From the NCBI RefSeq assembly GCF_002959915.1, contig NZ_PPDE01000009.1:62001-126000 (forward strand): a stretch of 64,000 nucleotides of DNA. Direction: 5' to 3'. Below, one piece after another: positions 35,119-45,588 of this stretch (its first letter is position 1; the number at the start of each line of letters is the position of its first letter). A program made the translations under genes and the position numbers. The notes beneath the pieces are model-generated. The model made no database searches. It was not told where the DNA came from and saw nothing but the letters and a program-made list of their open reading frames with translations. The DNA is from Veillonella atypica KON. Its GTDB lineage: Bacteria > Bacillota > Negativicutes > Veillonellales > Veillonellaceae.

Positions 35119-35926
35119 GTCCTAGTACGACAGGGATGGCTAAGGACACGACTTGTCCACGTTTGTTAACAATACTACCGCTCGTCTTGATGATACGTAT
35201 CGCTTCGTCTCGTACATCAGGAGGAACAGAGTCCTCTACGATACGCGGGGTATTAACGCCGACGATTACATTGCCGCTAGCGTCAAAGTTAACGCGCACA
35301 ACGGCTTCGCCGCGTACAGATGATGCTTGGCCTTGTTCTTTCACTTGGCGCAAATATTCTGTAGGATTAATATCCGATTGTTCGAGCCACGCCCGTTGAC
35401 CCGGCGTCAGCAAATTGAGTGCATCCGCAAAAAACGATAGGTCTTTATCTGTATTATCGAGACCATTACCTTCTGCATTAGGATCCGTCGATACGTCATT
35501 GCCTACTAATTTCTTTTGTTGTTCCTGTTTTTGATGTGTTACAACACCTGTCTCACCGCCAGTAGCCTCAGATTCTATGGCCTTTGGAACAGCCCATTCA
35601 CGTTTTGTAGCCGATGCTGGTTGTTCTGTATCTATAGTTTTCTGTGGTTCTACGGTATTTACAGGCGGTTTCGTTTCTTGTTTCTGAGCTACCGACGCAG
35701 GTGCATCTGTAGGAGGTTTTGCCTCCTCTGGTGGCGGCGTTACCGTCGGATGATCCTCGGCTTGTTCGCTTTCACCAGCATCGGCTAAATCAAAGCTAAT
35801 CTCAGCTGCCTCTTGGCCTGCACCAGTGCCACTCATGCCCTTTAGTGAAAGCCCCATGCCCGTTATCATGAGAATACTGATGCACAGGGATATCAAAAAC
35901 GGTCGAAAATAATGCGATTCAAACAT
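35114..35926 (-). CDS. TonB-like energy transducer
   Basis: 270 residues from ATG 35926 (SD GGAAGTG). One N-terminal membrane helix (about 8-25) is followed by a long Pro/Glu/Thr-rich periplasmic linker (about 45-130) and a C-terminal TonB-like domain (GEAVVRVNFDASGNVIVGVNTP to VVSLAIPVVLGQ). With ExbB and ExbD it couples proton motive force to outer-membrane receptors. No receptor gene is adjacent. The start overlaps the end of exbD. Confidence 0.85.
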   Translation of the reverse strand: MFESHYFRPFLISLCISILMITGMGLSLKGMSGTGAGQEAAEISFDLADAGESEQAEDHPTVTPPPEEAKPPTDAPASVAQKQETKPPVNTVEPQKTIDTEQPASATKREWAVPKAIESEATGGETGVVTHQKQEQQKKLVGNDVSTDPNAEGNGLDNTDKDLSFFADALNLLTPGQRAWLEQSDINPTEYLRQVKEQGQASSVRGEAVVRVNFDASGNVIVGVNTPRIVEDSVPPDVRDEAIRIIKTSGSIVNKRGQVVSLAIPVVLGQ

Positions 35927-35930
35927 AGAA

Positions 35931-36335
35931 TCACTTCCGATCCGTAGCGACACTAATATACTTAGCGCCGTTTACTTTCAGCATATCGAGAAGGGCGATG
36001 ACCTCGTTATAATACACGTCCTTAGACGCGCGAATAACAAAGGCCTGTCGTGGCGTAGTCCGCACGATATCCTGTACCTCTTGGGACAGATTATCCGCAG
36101 AAATTTCGCGGTTATCGATATAGAGTTTATGCGATGTGGTGAGAGTAATGATAATCGGTTCAATGGATTTAGCCGTCGAAGTCGATGTGGATGGTAAATT
36201 TAACGGGATTTGTTGCTCCGTATTCATGTATAAAGTGCCGACCATGAAGAATACCAATAGAAAAAATACGATATCAATCATAGGGATGATCATGATGGTC
36301 GGTTCTTTTTTCACTCCTAATGTACGACGTCTCAT
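35931..36335 (-). CDS. exbD: Biopolymer transport protein ExbD
   Basis: A 134-residue protein with one N-terminal membrane helix (IIPMIDIVFFLLVFFMVGTL, about 16-35) containing the conserved Asp21 of ExbD/TolR that carries protons, and a periplasmic domain (VIRASKDVYYNEVIALLDMLKVNGAKYISVAT). ATGA overlap with exbB shows translational coupling. Confidence 0.92.
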   Translation of the reverse strand: MRRRTLGVKKEPTIMIIPMIDIVFFLLVFFMVGTLYMNTEQQIPLNLPSTSTSTAKSIEPIIITLTTSHKLYIDNREISADNLSQEVQDIVRTTPRQAFVIRASKDVYYNEVIALLDMLKVNGAKYISVATDRK

Positions 36336-36937
36336 AGGTCATGTTCCTCGTTGTACGCATCGAGAATGCTGCCACATTCATGTTCTAAGGCTACGATAAA
36401 ATCATTCACCTTTGCTGCACAATAGCTGTGAAAGGCAAGAGCAATGATGGCCACCGTAAGGCCTGTAGCAGTAGCTACCAAGGCTTCGGATACACCACCT
36501 GTTATGATGGTTGGAGCCCCAATGTCACCACCTACAACGGCAAAAGCGCGGATCATGCCAAGAACGGTACCGAGCAAGCCAAGCAACGGCGCCATGGTAA
36601 CGATCATGCTAAGCCACCCAAGGCCACGTTTTAAGCGTTCATCGGTATAGCCTACCAAGTCTTGTAAACGGTTTTCTAAACCATTGTAATTTTTTGCACT
36701 GCGCAAAGCCTTTGCAAAGAGAGTGCCTAGATTTTGTGTATCTCGTTCTAATACGGTTGGCAACATAATCCAGCCTGGATGATTATTTAGGACAGCCGTG
36801 AATTGGCGCATGTCCTTACGGAATTTACGGTATAGAAAAAATCGCTCAATACCAATCATTAGGGTAACAACTAGAAAGATAACGAGTGGGTACATAACGA
36901 AACCACCAGCTACAAATAAATGTGCAATGCTACTCAT
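36332..36937 (-). CDS. exbB: MotA/TolQ/ExbB proton channel protein
   Basis: 201 residues from ATG 36937, GGAGG 5 bases upstream. Three membrane helices (about 10-30, 112-135, 150-172) and the hallmark WLSMIVTMAPLLGLLGTVLGMIRAF (about 108-132). First gene of exbB-exbD-tonB, which implies TonB-dependent transport across an outer membrane. Confidence 0.93.
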   Translation of the reverse strand: MSSIAHLFVAGGFVMYPLVIFLVVTLMIGIERFFLYRKFRKDMRQFTAVLNNHPGWIMLPTVLERDTQNLGTLFAKALRSAKNYNGLENRLQDLVGYTDERLKRGLGWLSMIVTMAPLLGLLGTVLGMIRAFAVVGGDIGAPTIITGGVSEALVATATGLTVAIIALAFHSYCAAKVNDFIVALEHECGSILDAYNEEHDL

Positions 36938-37255
36938 ACTAACCTCCAAAACCCACACTCTTTTAGGCTCTTATCTAATAATTATACCACGTTTTTACAC
37001 ATCAAAACATATGAGGCTTACGATAGATGAGTAAAAATATACTAGTTGATGCATACAATCTGACAAAGATCTTAACTAGTATAAGAAAATACAGAAAAAG
37101 GGCTACATCAATAGACATGCTAATTGATGTAGCCCTTATTAGTGCAATTTTATGTACCTTTGTATGAATTTTTTATATGTACTATTTATATTGTGCACGC
37201 TATGAAGCGCAGGCTTTCATAAATGGCACAGAATCGATTCGTACATAGCTAGATA
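36938..37255. other. Intergenic region before exbB
   Basis: Holds the exbB promoter region, an AACTAGT/ACTAGTT inverted repeat (about 37041-37080) and the terminator at 37096-37137. No ORF with a ribosome site was seen. Confidence 0.5.
37096..37137 (-). terminator. Terminator of DUF3829 lipoprotein 1
   Basis: AAGGGCTACATCAAT pairs with ATTGATGTAGCCCTT across about 9 bases. It is 120 bp after the stop at 37256, so the transcript would have a long 3' leader-like tail. Confidence 0.8.
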
Positions 37256-38146
37256 TTATTTATCAAGTTTATTAATATCCAAGCGATTCATGCTGCCAAT
37301 GAAGCGATTGTAAGATTCAATCATATCATTGTAATGATCAGCTGATTGGTCACCTAAGAATGTACGAACTCTACCAATCGTTGTATTTAATTGAGACTTA
37401 GCAGTGTTATATTCTGGACTCGTAACGGTGCCAGCTACATCCATAATGCCTTGTAACTCTTGGTTAGCTGCATTTACATCGATTTGTTTGCCTTCTTCAA
37501 AGCCATCTAATAAAGCCGTTAAGCGTAAATGAACTTCTTGAACAGCCGCAGCATTTTTCTTACCAGAATCTTTAAGTTCTTTCAACTGTTCTTGTTGATT
37601 TTCTGTGTTATGTTTGTGAACTACTGCGTCTAACTGATTATATGCTGCATAGAATTGATCATATAGTTGAACGTATTTAGGTCCTAATTGTTGTTCCTTA
37701 GCATAATTATCTGCTTGATATGAATTAGTTTGGTAGTACGTATCCAATTCACTGGCTACTGGTACAATATCCTTTAATACAGCCAATACGTTGTCTAAAG
37801 GTTCCTTCATATCATCATATGGTACGCCAGCGTCTTTAGCAGCTTGCAACTTTTGTTGTAAGGTATCAAAGTGTGGTGCCATGAAGCTTGTTAAATGTTG
37901 CCCCTCTTTTAGTTTTTGAACGGACGGATTGATAGCATATCCAAAGCGTACGGACCAACTATTAAAATCGCCAATCGCTTCGATATAGTTATTGAACACT
38001 TTAATGTCCTGTTGCGATGCCTTTTGAGCGCCTTGTTGCACCCCATTGGCAATCTTAGAAAAACTACAGCCACTCATGAATAATGGGGAGGTAAGAGCAG
38101 TTACACACAATACTGCTGTTGTCAGTTTTTTTGCTAATGGATTCAA
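37256..38146 (-). CDS. DUF3829 (YiiG-like) lipoprotein 1
   Basis: A 296-residue lipoprotein: signal peptide and lipobox LFMSGC (Cys27). The mature part is helical and includes NNYIEAIGDFN, YDDMKEPLDN, NYAKEQQLGPKYVQLYDQF and KNAAAVQEVHLRLTALLD, matching DUF3829. It is a clear paralog of 45589-46488, sharing these blocks. Function unknown; probably tethered to inner or outer membrane. Confidence 0.85.
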   Translation of the reverse strand: MNPLAKKLTTAVLCVTALTSPLFMSGCSFSKIANGVQQGAQKASQQDIKVFNNYIEAIGDFNSWSVRFGYAINPSVQKLKEGQHLTSFMAPHFDTLQQKLQAAKDAGVPYDDMKEPLDNVLAVLKDIVPVASELDTYYQTNSYQADNYAKEQQLGPKYVQLYDQFYAAYNQLDAVVHKHNTENQQEQLKELKDSGKKNAAAVQEVHLRLTALLDGFEEGKQIDVNAANQELQGIMDVAGTVTSPEYNTAKSQLNTTIGRVRTFLGDQSADHYNDMIESYNRFIGSMNRLDINKLDK

Positions 38147-38253
38147 AATAAATCTCTCCTTTTAAAATAACCCATAAAGTATACATCTATAACTAAATTA
38201 TATACTAAATATGATTTTTACAAAAGTCATACTTATGCATTTCATGAAAAAAA

Positions 38254-38313
38254 GGCATAGTACCTATCATTTCCTATCGATTACAAACCGATAGCAGTAT
38301 AGATACTATGCCT
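38254..38313 (-). terminator. meaB (mut operon) terminator
   Basis: GGCATAGTA pairs with TACTATGCC, with an inner TATCG/CGATA stem; 14 bp after the meaB stop. An A-run on the plus strand gives a T tail on the minus strand. Confidence 0.75.
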
Positions 38314-38326
38314 GTATGTATAGAGA

Positions 38327-39580
38327 TTATGTTAAGGACTTGTCAAAGACGCCTATGAGTTCTTCGACGGCTTGTGATTCACTCATTTCGCCATCTAAAA
38401 CTGCGGCTTCTACTTCGCCCATACGACCTTGAATGACTACATTGTTAAAGAATAGGTTGTGCAAGTGTTCGTCAATCATATCGCGTACCCAACGAAGGGA
38501 TTGTTCTTGACGGCGTTTTAAGAATACGCCATTTTCTTTACCTTGTTCAGCAAATTCTTGGATTACATCCCACAATTCATCGAGACCATCCTTCGTAACG
38601 GCTGAACATGTGTAAGCTTGGGTTTTCCATTTTTCCGTAGCTGGACGGATGTAATGTAGCATCCGATCGTAATCGCTACGAGCAATGAGAGCTCGCTTGA
38701 GGTTATCCCCATCAGCCTTGTTGACCACAATAGCATCAGCCAATTCCATAACGCCTTTTTTGATGCCTTGCAATTCATCGCCTGCACCAGTAAGCACGAT
38801 GAGCATAAAGAAGTCTACCATAGAACGTACGGTAACCTCACTTTGCCCAACCCCAACGGTTTCGACAAGAATAATATCATATCCAGCAGCCTCGCAAAGT
38901 AGCATCGTTTCTCTACTTTTACGAGCTACACCGCCTAGTGTACCACCAGCCGGCGATGGACGAATATAGGCTTCAGGATGCTTCGTCAACGTTTCCATCC
39001 GCGTTTTATCGCCCAAAATACTGCCTTTTGTGACTTGGCTTGTAGGGTCTACAGCAAGTACGGCAACCTTGTAACCAGCTTCAATGAGCATATTACCAAA
39101 GGCTTCAATAAATGTACTTTTACCGGCCCCAGGCACACCAGTAATACCGATGCGCAACGCCTTGCCCGTACGAGGCAATACGGCTTGCAATACTTGTTGA
39201 GCTAGTTTGAAATGGTCCTTATTATTACTTTCTACTAATGTAATAGCCCGTGAAAGTATAACGCGGTCCCCCTGCTCGATACCGCGTACATAATCAGCGA
39301 CAGTTAACTTCTTTCGCCGCTGTACGGGACGTACCGACGGAGCCAGATGAGTGGAGCTAGACAAGAGGCCGTCGTGCATTTCCTTGACGCCTTTCATCAC
39401 GTGACACGCAAAGGTATCATCTTTTTTCGCATCTTCTGGCACCCAGTCGGGACGGTAGGTACTACCCTCGGCGCTTGCGTTTTTTACACCTAATTCTGGC
39501 GCCTTACCTTCACCAGTGGTAAAAGTAGCGTCCTGTGCATTGCGCAATTCATCCGGAGTAGACCGTTTATTATCAGTCAT
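38327..39580 (-). CDS. meaB: Methylmalonyl-CoA mutase-associated GTPase MeaB
   Basis: A 417-residue G3E-family GTPase that protects and reloads methylmalonyl-CoA mutase. P-loop [10 protein letters not shown] (about 148), AVDPTS, and NKADGDN (about 288) are visible, with a C-terminal dimerisation arm. The N-terminus has about 90 extra residues before [15 protein letters not shown], compared with usual MeaB proteins of about 320-340. It overlaps mutB by 8 bp. Confidence 0.95.
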   Translation of the reverse strand: MTDNKRSTPDELRNAQDATFTTGEGKAPELGVKNASAEGSTYRPDWVPEDAKKDDTFACHVMKGVKEMHDGLLSSSTHLAPSVRPVQRRKKLTVADYVRGIEQGDRVILSRAITLVESNNKDHFKLAQQVLQAVLPRTGKALRIGITGVPGAGKSTFIEAFGNMLIEAGYKVAVLAVDPTSQVTKGSILGDKTRMETLTKHPEAYIRPSPAGGTLGGVARKSRETMLLCEAAGYDIILVETVGVGQSEVTVRSMVDFFMLIVLTGAGDELQGIKKGVMELADAIVVNKADGDNLKRALIARSDYDRMLHYIRPATEKWKTQAYTCSAVTKDGLDELWDVIQEFAEQGKENGVFLKRRQEQSLRWVRDMIDEHLHNLFFNNVVIQGRMGEVEAAVLDGEMSESQAVEELIGVFDKSLT

Positions 39581-41762
39581 TGCCTTCGTCTTGAACGTGG
39601 CTAGTCAATGTTTCTAGTAATTTTTTCGCCGCTACTGGCAAAACTGTACCAGGGCCAAAGATAGCCACTGCGCCATGTTCGCGTAGGAACTCATAGTCCT
39701 GAGCAGGGATTACGCCGCCGATGGCAACTAAAATATCTCCACGACCTCGCTTGTTGAGTTCTTCTACAAGTTGAGGTAACAATGTTTTGTGACCTGCTGC
39801 AAGAGAACTAAATCCGACGATGTGAACGTCATTATCCACCGCATCTTGTGCTGTTTCTTCTGGAGTTTGGAACAAAGGTCCGATATCCACGTCAAAGCCC
39901 ATATCCGCGAAGGATGTAGCAATAACTTTGGCACCGCGGTCATGACCGTCTTGGCCCATCTTAGCAATCATGATACGAGGGCGACGACCTTCGAGTTCTT
40001 CAAAGTCATCTGCCATTTGACGTACTTCTTTGATTACATCATCATCTTCATATTCGCTGGAGTATACACCGGAAATAGAGCGGATAACCGCTTTATGACG
40101 GCCACAAACTTTTTCAACAGCAAAGGAAATTTCGCCCAAAGATGCACGAGCACGAGCTGCTTCAAGTGCAAGGGCAAGCAAGTTGCCTTCACCAGATTCG
40201 GTAGCATTTGTAATCGCTTCGAGGCAGGATTGAACCTTGTCTTCATCACGGTTAGCACGCAATTGTTCGAGACGACGGATTTGCGCTTCCCGTACAGCTG
40301 TATTATCTACATCGAGGATATCCAATGGATCTTCTTTATCTAGACGATATTTATTGATGCCGACGATAGCTTCACGACCAGAGTCGATACGAGCTTGGCG
40401 ACGAGCTGCCGCCTCTTCGATACGCATCTTAGGAAGACCCGTGTCAATCGCTTTCGCCATACCACCAAGGGATTCGATTTCTTGGATATGGCCCCAGGCA
40501 CGACGGATCAATTCGTCAGTCAATGCTTCTACATAGTAGGAACCGCCCCATGGGTCGATAACCTTACATACCTTAGTTTCATCTTGGATGTAAAGTTGTG
40601 TATTACGCGCAATACGTGCAGAGAAGTCTGTAGGTAACGCGATGGCTTCATCAAGCGCATTCGTATGTAGGGATTGCGTATGGCCCAATGCGGCGCCCAT
40701 CGCTTCCATACATGTACGAGCCACGTTGTTGAATGGATCTTGTTCTGTAAGAGACCAACCAGATGTTTGGCTATGTGTACGAAGAGCCATAGATTTAGGA
40801 TTTTCAGAACCGAAGCTCTTAATAATCTTAGCCCACAACATACGAGCCGCACGCATTTTAGCCACTTCCATAAAGTAGTTTTTGCCGATAGCCCAGAAGA
40901 AGGACAAACGAGGTGCGAATTGGTCAACATGAAGACCTGCATTTACACCGGTACGGATGTATTCAAGGCCGTCAGCCAATGTATAACCTAATTCGATATC
41001 CGCCGTTGCACCCGCTTCTTGCATATGGTAGCCAGAAATAGAGATACTGTTGAATTTAGGCATGTTCTGGGATGTATACGCAAAGATATCACCGATGATG
41101 CGCATGGACGTAGCTGGAGGGTAAATATAGGTATTACGTACCATGAACTCTTTCAAGATATCATTTTGGATTGTACCGGCCATAACCTTTTTATCAACAC
41201 CTTGTTCTTCACCAGCTAGGATGTAGAATGCCATAACAGGCAATACGGCGCCGTTCATTGTCATGGATACGGACATTTGGTCAAGAGGGATACCAGAGAA
41301 TAGAATTTCCATATCGAGGATGGAGTCTACCGCAACGCCCGCTTTACCAACGTCGCCCACTACGCGAGGATGGTCGGAGTCATAACCACGGTGAGTAGCA
41401 AGGTCAAAGGCAATAGACAACCCTTTTTGGCCTGCTGCCAAGTTACGACGATAGAACGCATTGGATTCTTCGGCTGTAGAGAAACCAGCGTACTGACGCA
41501 CTGTCCAAGGACGAGTTACGTACATTGTGGAATAAGGTCCACGCAAGAATGGAGGTACACCAGCCATATAGTCAAGGTGTGTCATCCCTTCATAATCCAT
41601 CTCTGTATAGAGAGGTTTTAATTGGATTTGCTCCATTGTCGTGTTATATAAGTCTTCAAAGCTTTTTCCTGTTTCTTTTTTAAGTTCAGCAAGCCATGCA
41701 TCGCGCGATGTGGCAGACTGAGATCCCAAGCCAAGAGAGGAGAAGTCTGGATTTTTAAACAT
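39573..41762 (-). CDS. mutB: Methylmalonyl-CoA mutase large subunit
   Basis: A 729-residue catalytic subunit that interconverts methylmalonyl-CoA and succinyl-CoA, the central step from succinate to propionate. The TIM barrel begins [28 protein letters not shown] (about 74-101). The C-terminal B12 domain has the base-off DxHxxG motif ([12 protein letters not shown], about 602-613), then [12 protein letters not shown]. It overlaps meaB and follows mutA by 4 bp. Confidence 0.97.
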   Translation of the reverse strand: MFKNPDFSSLGLGSQSATSRDAWLAELKKETGKSFEDLYNTTMEQIQLKPLYTEMDYEGMTHLDYMAGVPPFLRGPYSTMYVTRPWTVRQYAGFSTAEESNAFYRRNLAAGQKGLSIAFDLATHRGYDSDHPRVVGDVGKAGVAVDSILDMEILFSGIPLDQMSVSMTMNGAVLPVMAFYILAGEEQGVDKKVMAGTIQNDILKEFMVRNTYIYPPATSMRIIGDIFAYTSQNMPKFNSISISGYHMQEAGATADIELGYTLADGLEYIRTGVNAGLHVDQFAPRLSFFWAIGKNYFMEVAKMRAARMLWAKIIKSFGSENPKSMALRTHSQTSGWSLTEQDPFNNVARTCMEAMGAALGHTQSLHTNALDEAIALPTDFSARIARNTQLYIQDETKVCKVIDPWGGSYYVEALTDELIRRAWGHIQEIESLGGMAKAIDTGLPKMRIEEAAARRQARIDSGREAIVGINKYRLDKEDPLDILDVDNTAVREAQIRRLEQLRANRDEDKVQSCLEAITNATESGEGNLLALALEAARARASLGEISFAVEKVCGRHKAVIRSISGVYSSEYEDDDVIKEVRQMADDFEELEGRRPRIMIAKMGQDGHDRGAKVIATSFADMGFDVDIGPLFQTPEETAQDAVDNDVHIVGFSSLAAGHKTLLPQLVEELNKRGRGDILVAIGGVIPAQDYEFLREHGAVAIFGPGTVLPVAAKKLLETLTSHVQDEGND

Positions 41763-41766
41763 GAGC

Positions 41767-43929
41767 TCACATCCCTTTCTTATCTTGTAACGTATTTAAA
41801 ATAGCGTAGCAGTTTGCGCGAACAGAGATGAAATCATCTACACCTGCTTCACGATATACAGGCTCTAGGTCCTTAGAAGGTGCCCCTGCCAAAATAACCG
41901 TTACATTCGGCATAGTTTCTTTCAATTCTTTCGCAAGTGGTGGAACCAATTCAGGATACGTATCATCTGTAGAACAGATAACTACCACATCGGCGCCACT
42001 TTCACGAGCCGCTTTTGCCGCATCAGCCGTTGTTTCATGACCATCATTTTTGATTACTTCGAATGCCGCTACTTCAAAGAAGCCTGTGGAGAAGTCTGCA
42101 CGAGGTTTATGTTGAGGAATAGGGCCCATATTAGCCAAGAATACCTTCACATTATCTTTTGTGCGTTGTTTATAATTTTCCGTACGCATACGAAGGGCTT
42201 CAAATTGTTCCGTCCAGCGATGTGCAGTAATTGGTTCGATAGTTTCAGAGGAAATATCGCCCGCCTCTAAAGCACTGCGAATTTGGCGAATTGTCATTTT
42301 GTGTAATGCACCCAATTCGATAAGGCCAATCAATGCACCTGGTTCTGTTGTGCTTGCTTCTAACGTAGCTTGTGCTTTTACAAGAGCATCTTGATCTGCA
42401 CCAGCCAAGTATTCTTCAAGATGAGCTACCCGTTTTTGACGCAATGTTTCTTGATTTTCAGGTTTTGGATCAAGCAATTCTTCCGTCATATTAGCGTACA
42501 TGTTATTACCAACCGCTACATCCTTACGGAATGCAAGGTTTTTAAAGCGTTCATTAAGAATTGTTTTAACTTGCGCTTGAGGATAACCTTCCTTCAAGGC
42601 AGCGATAATGCCACCTTTAGACTCGATAGTTTGGAATTCATCCCAAATTTTTTCGCATAGTTCCGCTGCCAATGTTTCTACATACCAAGAACCACCTACA
42701 GGGTCAACTGGTTGACGCAATTCGAATTCAGTTTGCAACATGACTTGAATGTTACGGGCAATACGACGAGAGAATTCATCGGATTTGCGAATTGGTTGAT
42801 CAAATGGAGAAACTTCAAGACTATTGAGACCACCTACAACACCAGAGAATGCTTGTGTTGTATTACGCAACAAGTTTACATATGGGTCGTATACGGTTTT
42901 TGTGAAAGCAGATGTTCTACCGTGTACATGAACGGCACGATCGCTTTCATCAGCGCCAAAGGCCTCCATAATACGAGCCCAAAGCACGCGCAACGCACGC
43001 AATTTAGCAATTTCCATGAAGAAGTTTGCACCCAAGGAGAATGTAAACATCATGCTCTTAGCAATGGTATGAATATCGATGTTGCGTTGTGCCAATTGCC
43101 GCACGTAGCAAACAGCTGTTGCCAATGCATAGGCAACCTCTTGCACATCGTTAGCACCGCCATTAGCGTATACATCACCGGATACAAGCACTGTTTTAAG
43201 CTCAGGTGCTTGATCCTTGGCCCATACAACAGTATGTGCCATTTCATCAAAAGCAGTATCTAAAGACATATGCAATGCACCGTCTTTAGCCCACACGCCG
43301 ATAGGATCTGCACCAATGAGACCTTTCAAATCGGATGTTTGCTTTTTAGAAGCTTTCACAGTAGCCGACAACATACCGAGCAAAATCGCTGCAGATGCGC
43401 CAGTTTCAATATATAAAGGATTTTCCTTAAGATTAAATCGTTCAATTAATTGGCTGCAATCGTCCATCGTAGACAAGGATGTACCGCCTACACCAACAGA
43501 TGCGCCTACTTGCACATCTTGATCATGGCGTGTCGCGTCATCAAGACGAATGTTGTGAATAGTGCCGCCTTTCACAATTTCGTATAAACTTGCATGATTG
43601 GCATCCTTCGGTAAGGACTCATCCACATATTGAGATACGCCCCAAGAATCTTTGATATAGCCGCTTGCTTTCGTGCCACGTAGGAACTCGCCAGCGCCAG
43701 GATAAACGCCCTTTGGAATCTTGTCCTGATGCAATGCAGGTGTATAGATAGGTTGTAACGTAATACCTTCATAGGTTTTGGTGAACATTTTTTTATGGAA
43801 ATCGCCACCCTTTAACGCCTTTTCAACCTCAGCCTGCCATCGTTCATACGTAGGTTTCTCAAACTCATCAAAGGATACAGGCGCCAGTAAATCGCGTTCA
43901 GTGTCCTTTGAAGTCTTTTTGTCAGACAT
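41767..43929 (-). CDS. mutA: Methylmalonyl-CoA mutase small subunit
   Basis: A 720-residue non-catalytic partner. It keeps the barrel and B12-like domain architecture, but DxHxxG is absent (the region reads [15 protein letters not shown]), as expected for the small subunit. GGAGG precedes the ATG. It is first in the operon, 170 bp behind the riboswitch terminator. Confidence 0.95.
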   Translation of the reverse strand: MSDKKTSKDTERDLLAPVSFDEFEKPTYERWQAEVEKALKGGDFHKKMFTKTYEGITLQPIYTPALHQDKIPKGVYPGAGEFLRGTKASGYIKDSWGVSQYVDESLPKDANHASLYEIVKGGTIHNIRLDDATRHDQDVQVGASVGVGGTSLSTMDDCSQLIERFNLKENPLYIETGASAAILLGMLSATVKASKKQTSDLKGLIGADPIGVWAKDGALHMSLDTAFDEMAHTVVWAKDQAPELKTVLVSGDVYANGGANDVQEVAYALATAVCYVRQLAQRNIDIHTIAKSMMFTFSLGANFFMEIAKLRALRVLWARIMEAFGADESDRAVHVHGRTSAFTKTVYDPYVNLLRNTTQAFSGVVGGLNSLEVSPFDQPIRKSDEFSRRIARNIQVMLQTEFELRQPVDPVGGSWYVETLAAELCEKIWDEFQTIESKGGIIAALKEGYPQAQVKTILNERFKNLAFRKDVAVGNNMYANMTEELLDPKPENQETLRQKRVAHLEEYLAGADQDALVKAQATLEASTTEPGALIGLIELGALHKMTIRQIRSALEAGDISSETIEPITAHRWTEQFEALRMRTENYKQRTKDNVKVFLANMGPIPQHKPRADFSTGFFEVAAFEVIKNDGHETTADAAKAARESGADVVVICSTDDTYPELVPPLAKELKETMPNVTVILAGAPSKDLEPVYREAGVDDFISVRANCYAILNTLQDKKGM

Positions 43930-44100
43930 ATATGTGCCTCCTTTTCAACTTGAAACCATACAGGGGGAACAGCGCACCGTACCAGTGAGTTGCTTCGTAT
44001 ATGAGTTCCATAGGTGCCAAATATATGTCCATCATGATGATGAATCTCCAGTCAAACTATTAAGCCTATGCCATATATGAACGACCCTCTAGCGTGGCAA

Positions 44101-44135
44101 ATAAAAAAACGTGCCACCCGAGAGTGACACGTTAG
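44101..44135 (-). terminator. Terminator between B12 riboswitch and mutA
   Basis: AACGTGTCACTC pairs with GGTGGCACGTT around TCG (one G-U and one mismatch), followed on the minus strand by seven T residues. A likely expression platform for the riboswitch. Confidence 0.85.
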
Positions 44136-44209
44136 GTTACATATTGAATGGTACACTAAAACTATTGTAAAAAGTATACCTCAATCCCCTTCCTATCGCT
44201 CGTAGGTAC

Positions 44210-44380
44210 ATAACGGTGATTATCAAATAGGCAGTTCTCCTGGCTCGGGCTCAACACCTTGCTTTCGCCTTCCCAGATTGCTCCAGTGACATGTATGAAA
44301 GCAGGCTCGTCCTTACAGTGGCGGGACCGCATCGGCTTGTACCGATTTCTCTATTAAGTCTTGCGACACCTATTCTCTAT
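44210..44380 (-). ncRNA. Cobalamin riboswitch upstream of mutA
   Basis: The minus strand shows AGGTGTCGCAAGAC, CGGTACAAGCCGATGCGG, TCCCGCCACTGTAAGG, then GGGAAGGCGAAAGC and the B12 box AGCCAGGAGAACTGCC (44230-44245). These are the conserved elements in the right order. A terminator follows, so cobalamin should alter read-through into mutA. Confidence 0.94.
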
Positions 44381-44590
44381 ATTCGTTGTTCTAAGTCCAA
44401 TATAGTGTAAAAATATGCACAAAGTCAATGAACATAACAGTTAATCATAAGTAGCAAATTTAAAGTTATAACTAACGCATATATAGAATGATAAAAATGC
44501 ATAGGTGCAATTTAGAGAAATCACCTCTATAATTCGCTACTGCTATACTACCACCATGTTATAATAATTCTACTAGTGGGAGGTCGTATT

Positions 44591-45487
44591 ATGAACGAAA
44601 TAAACAAAAAAGGTCTCAGCACCACATTGTTGTGCTGTTTAATTTGGGGTTTGCTGCCCCTCTATTGGGCGCTTTTAAACCAAGTATCATCCTTTTCCGT
44701 ATTATCGCACCGCATCATCTGGTCCGGATTTTGGATGTTCTTCCTCGTCATCGCCACAGGGCGCCAACAACTGCGTATGGACATACAAATTTTACGCACC
44801 CATCTTACACAATTAGGCCTACTATTACTGGCTGCTATACTTATTAGCATCAACTGGTTCACCTACATTTGGGCCGTTACGAACCAACACGTACTCGACA
44901 CGAGCCTTGGCTATTATATCAATCCATTGCTCAACGTATTGCTGGGCATCCTAATCTATAAAGAAAGATTACTATGGCCACAAAAGCTGAGTATTGCCAT
45001 TGCATTCTTAGGTGTGGCCATCATGACTGTTCAACTAGGTACATTGCCCATCGTCTCTATCATCCTAGCCGTAACCTTTAGCCTATACGGGGCCGTAAAA
45101 AAACGTCTCACCATCCATCCATTTTCGAGCATCGCCTTCGAGGCATGGCTCGTCACACCGATAGCATTATGGTATTTAGCGGCTATAGACACCACCTCGT
45201 GGACCTTTATCGAAAACCTAACGCCGACCGGTCTCCTCCTCATCGGTGCGGGCCTTACCACATCGATTCCGCTCATCCTCTTTTCGTACGGTGCCCGCCT
45301 ATTGCCACTAAACATTCTCGGATTTTTACAATACCTATCTCCTACCATGGGCTTCTTCTTGGCCATCTTCTACTTTGGTGAAAGCTTTGGTACAGCACAG
45401 CTAATAGCCTTCGGCTGCATCTGGGTGGCACTCGTATTGTTCACTCTATCCAATCAAATGACGACACGTATTAAGATAAAAAAATAG
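44591..45487 (+). CDS. rarD: RarD-type EamA transporter
   Basis: A 298-residue inner-membrane protein with ten hydrophobic segments in two EamA repeats. LLCCLIWGLLPLYWALL, HRIIWSGFWM, INWFTYIWAVTNQHVLDTSLGYYINPLL and LGFLQYLSPTMGFFLA match RarD. Probably a metabolite exporter or importer; the substrate is unknown. ATG 44591 has GGGAGG 7 bases upstream. Confidence 0.92.
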   Translation: MNEINKKGLSTTLLCCLIWGLLPLYWALLNQVSSFSVLSHRIIWSGFWMFFLVIATGRQQLRMDIQILRTHLTQLGLLLLAAILISINWFTYIWAVTNQHVLDTSLGYYINPLLNVLLGILIYKERLLWPQKLSIAIAFLGVAIMTVQLGTLPIVSIILAVTFSLYGAVKKRLTIHPFSSIAFEAWLVTPIALWYLAAIDTTSWTFIENLTPTGLLLIGAGLTTSIPLILFSYGARLLPLNILGFLQYLSPTMGFFLAIFYFGESFGTAQLIAFGCIWVALVLFTLSNQMTTRIKIKK

Positions 45488-45497
45488 AATACATTAC

Positions 45498-45543
45498 AAA
45501 AAAGCTGTATCAAATGAGATTCTCATTCAATACAGCTTTTTAT
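45498..45543. terminator. Bidirectional terminator after rarD
   Basis: AAAAGCTGTAT..AATGAGA pairs with TCTCATT..ATACAGCTTTT around a two-base centre; T-runs on both sides, between convergent genes. Confidence 0.88.
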
Positions 45544-45588
45544 GTGTTCGCTTTACACGTGTCTAACGTAAATAAACTCAGATCTTTA

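Noticed and set aside
39789-40343. Long plus-strand frame opposite mutB
   Set aside because: Shadow of a well-conserved gene, no ribosome site.
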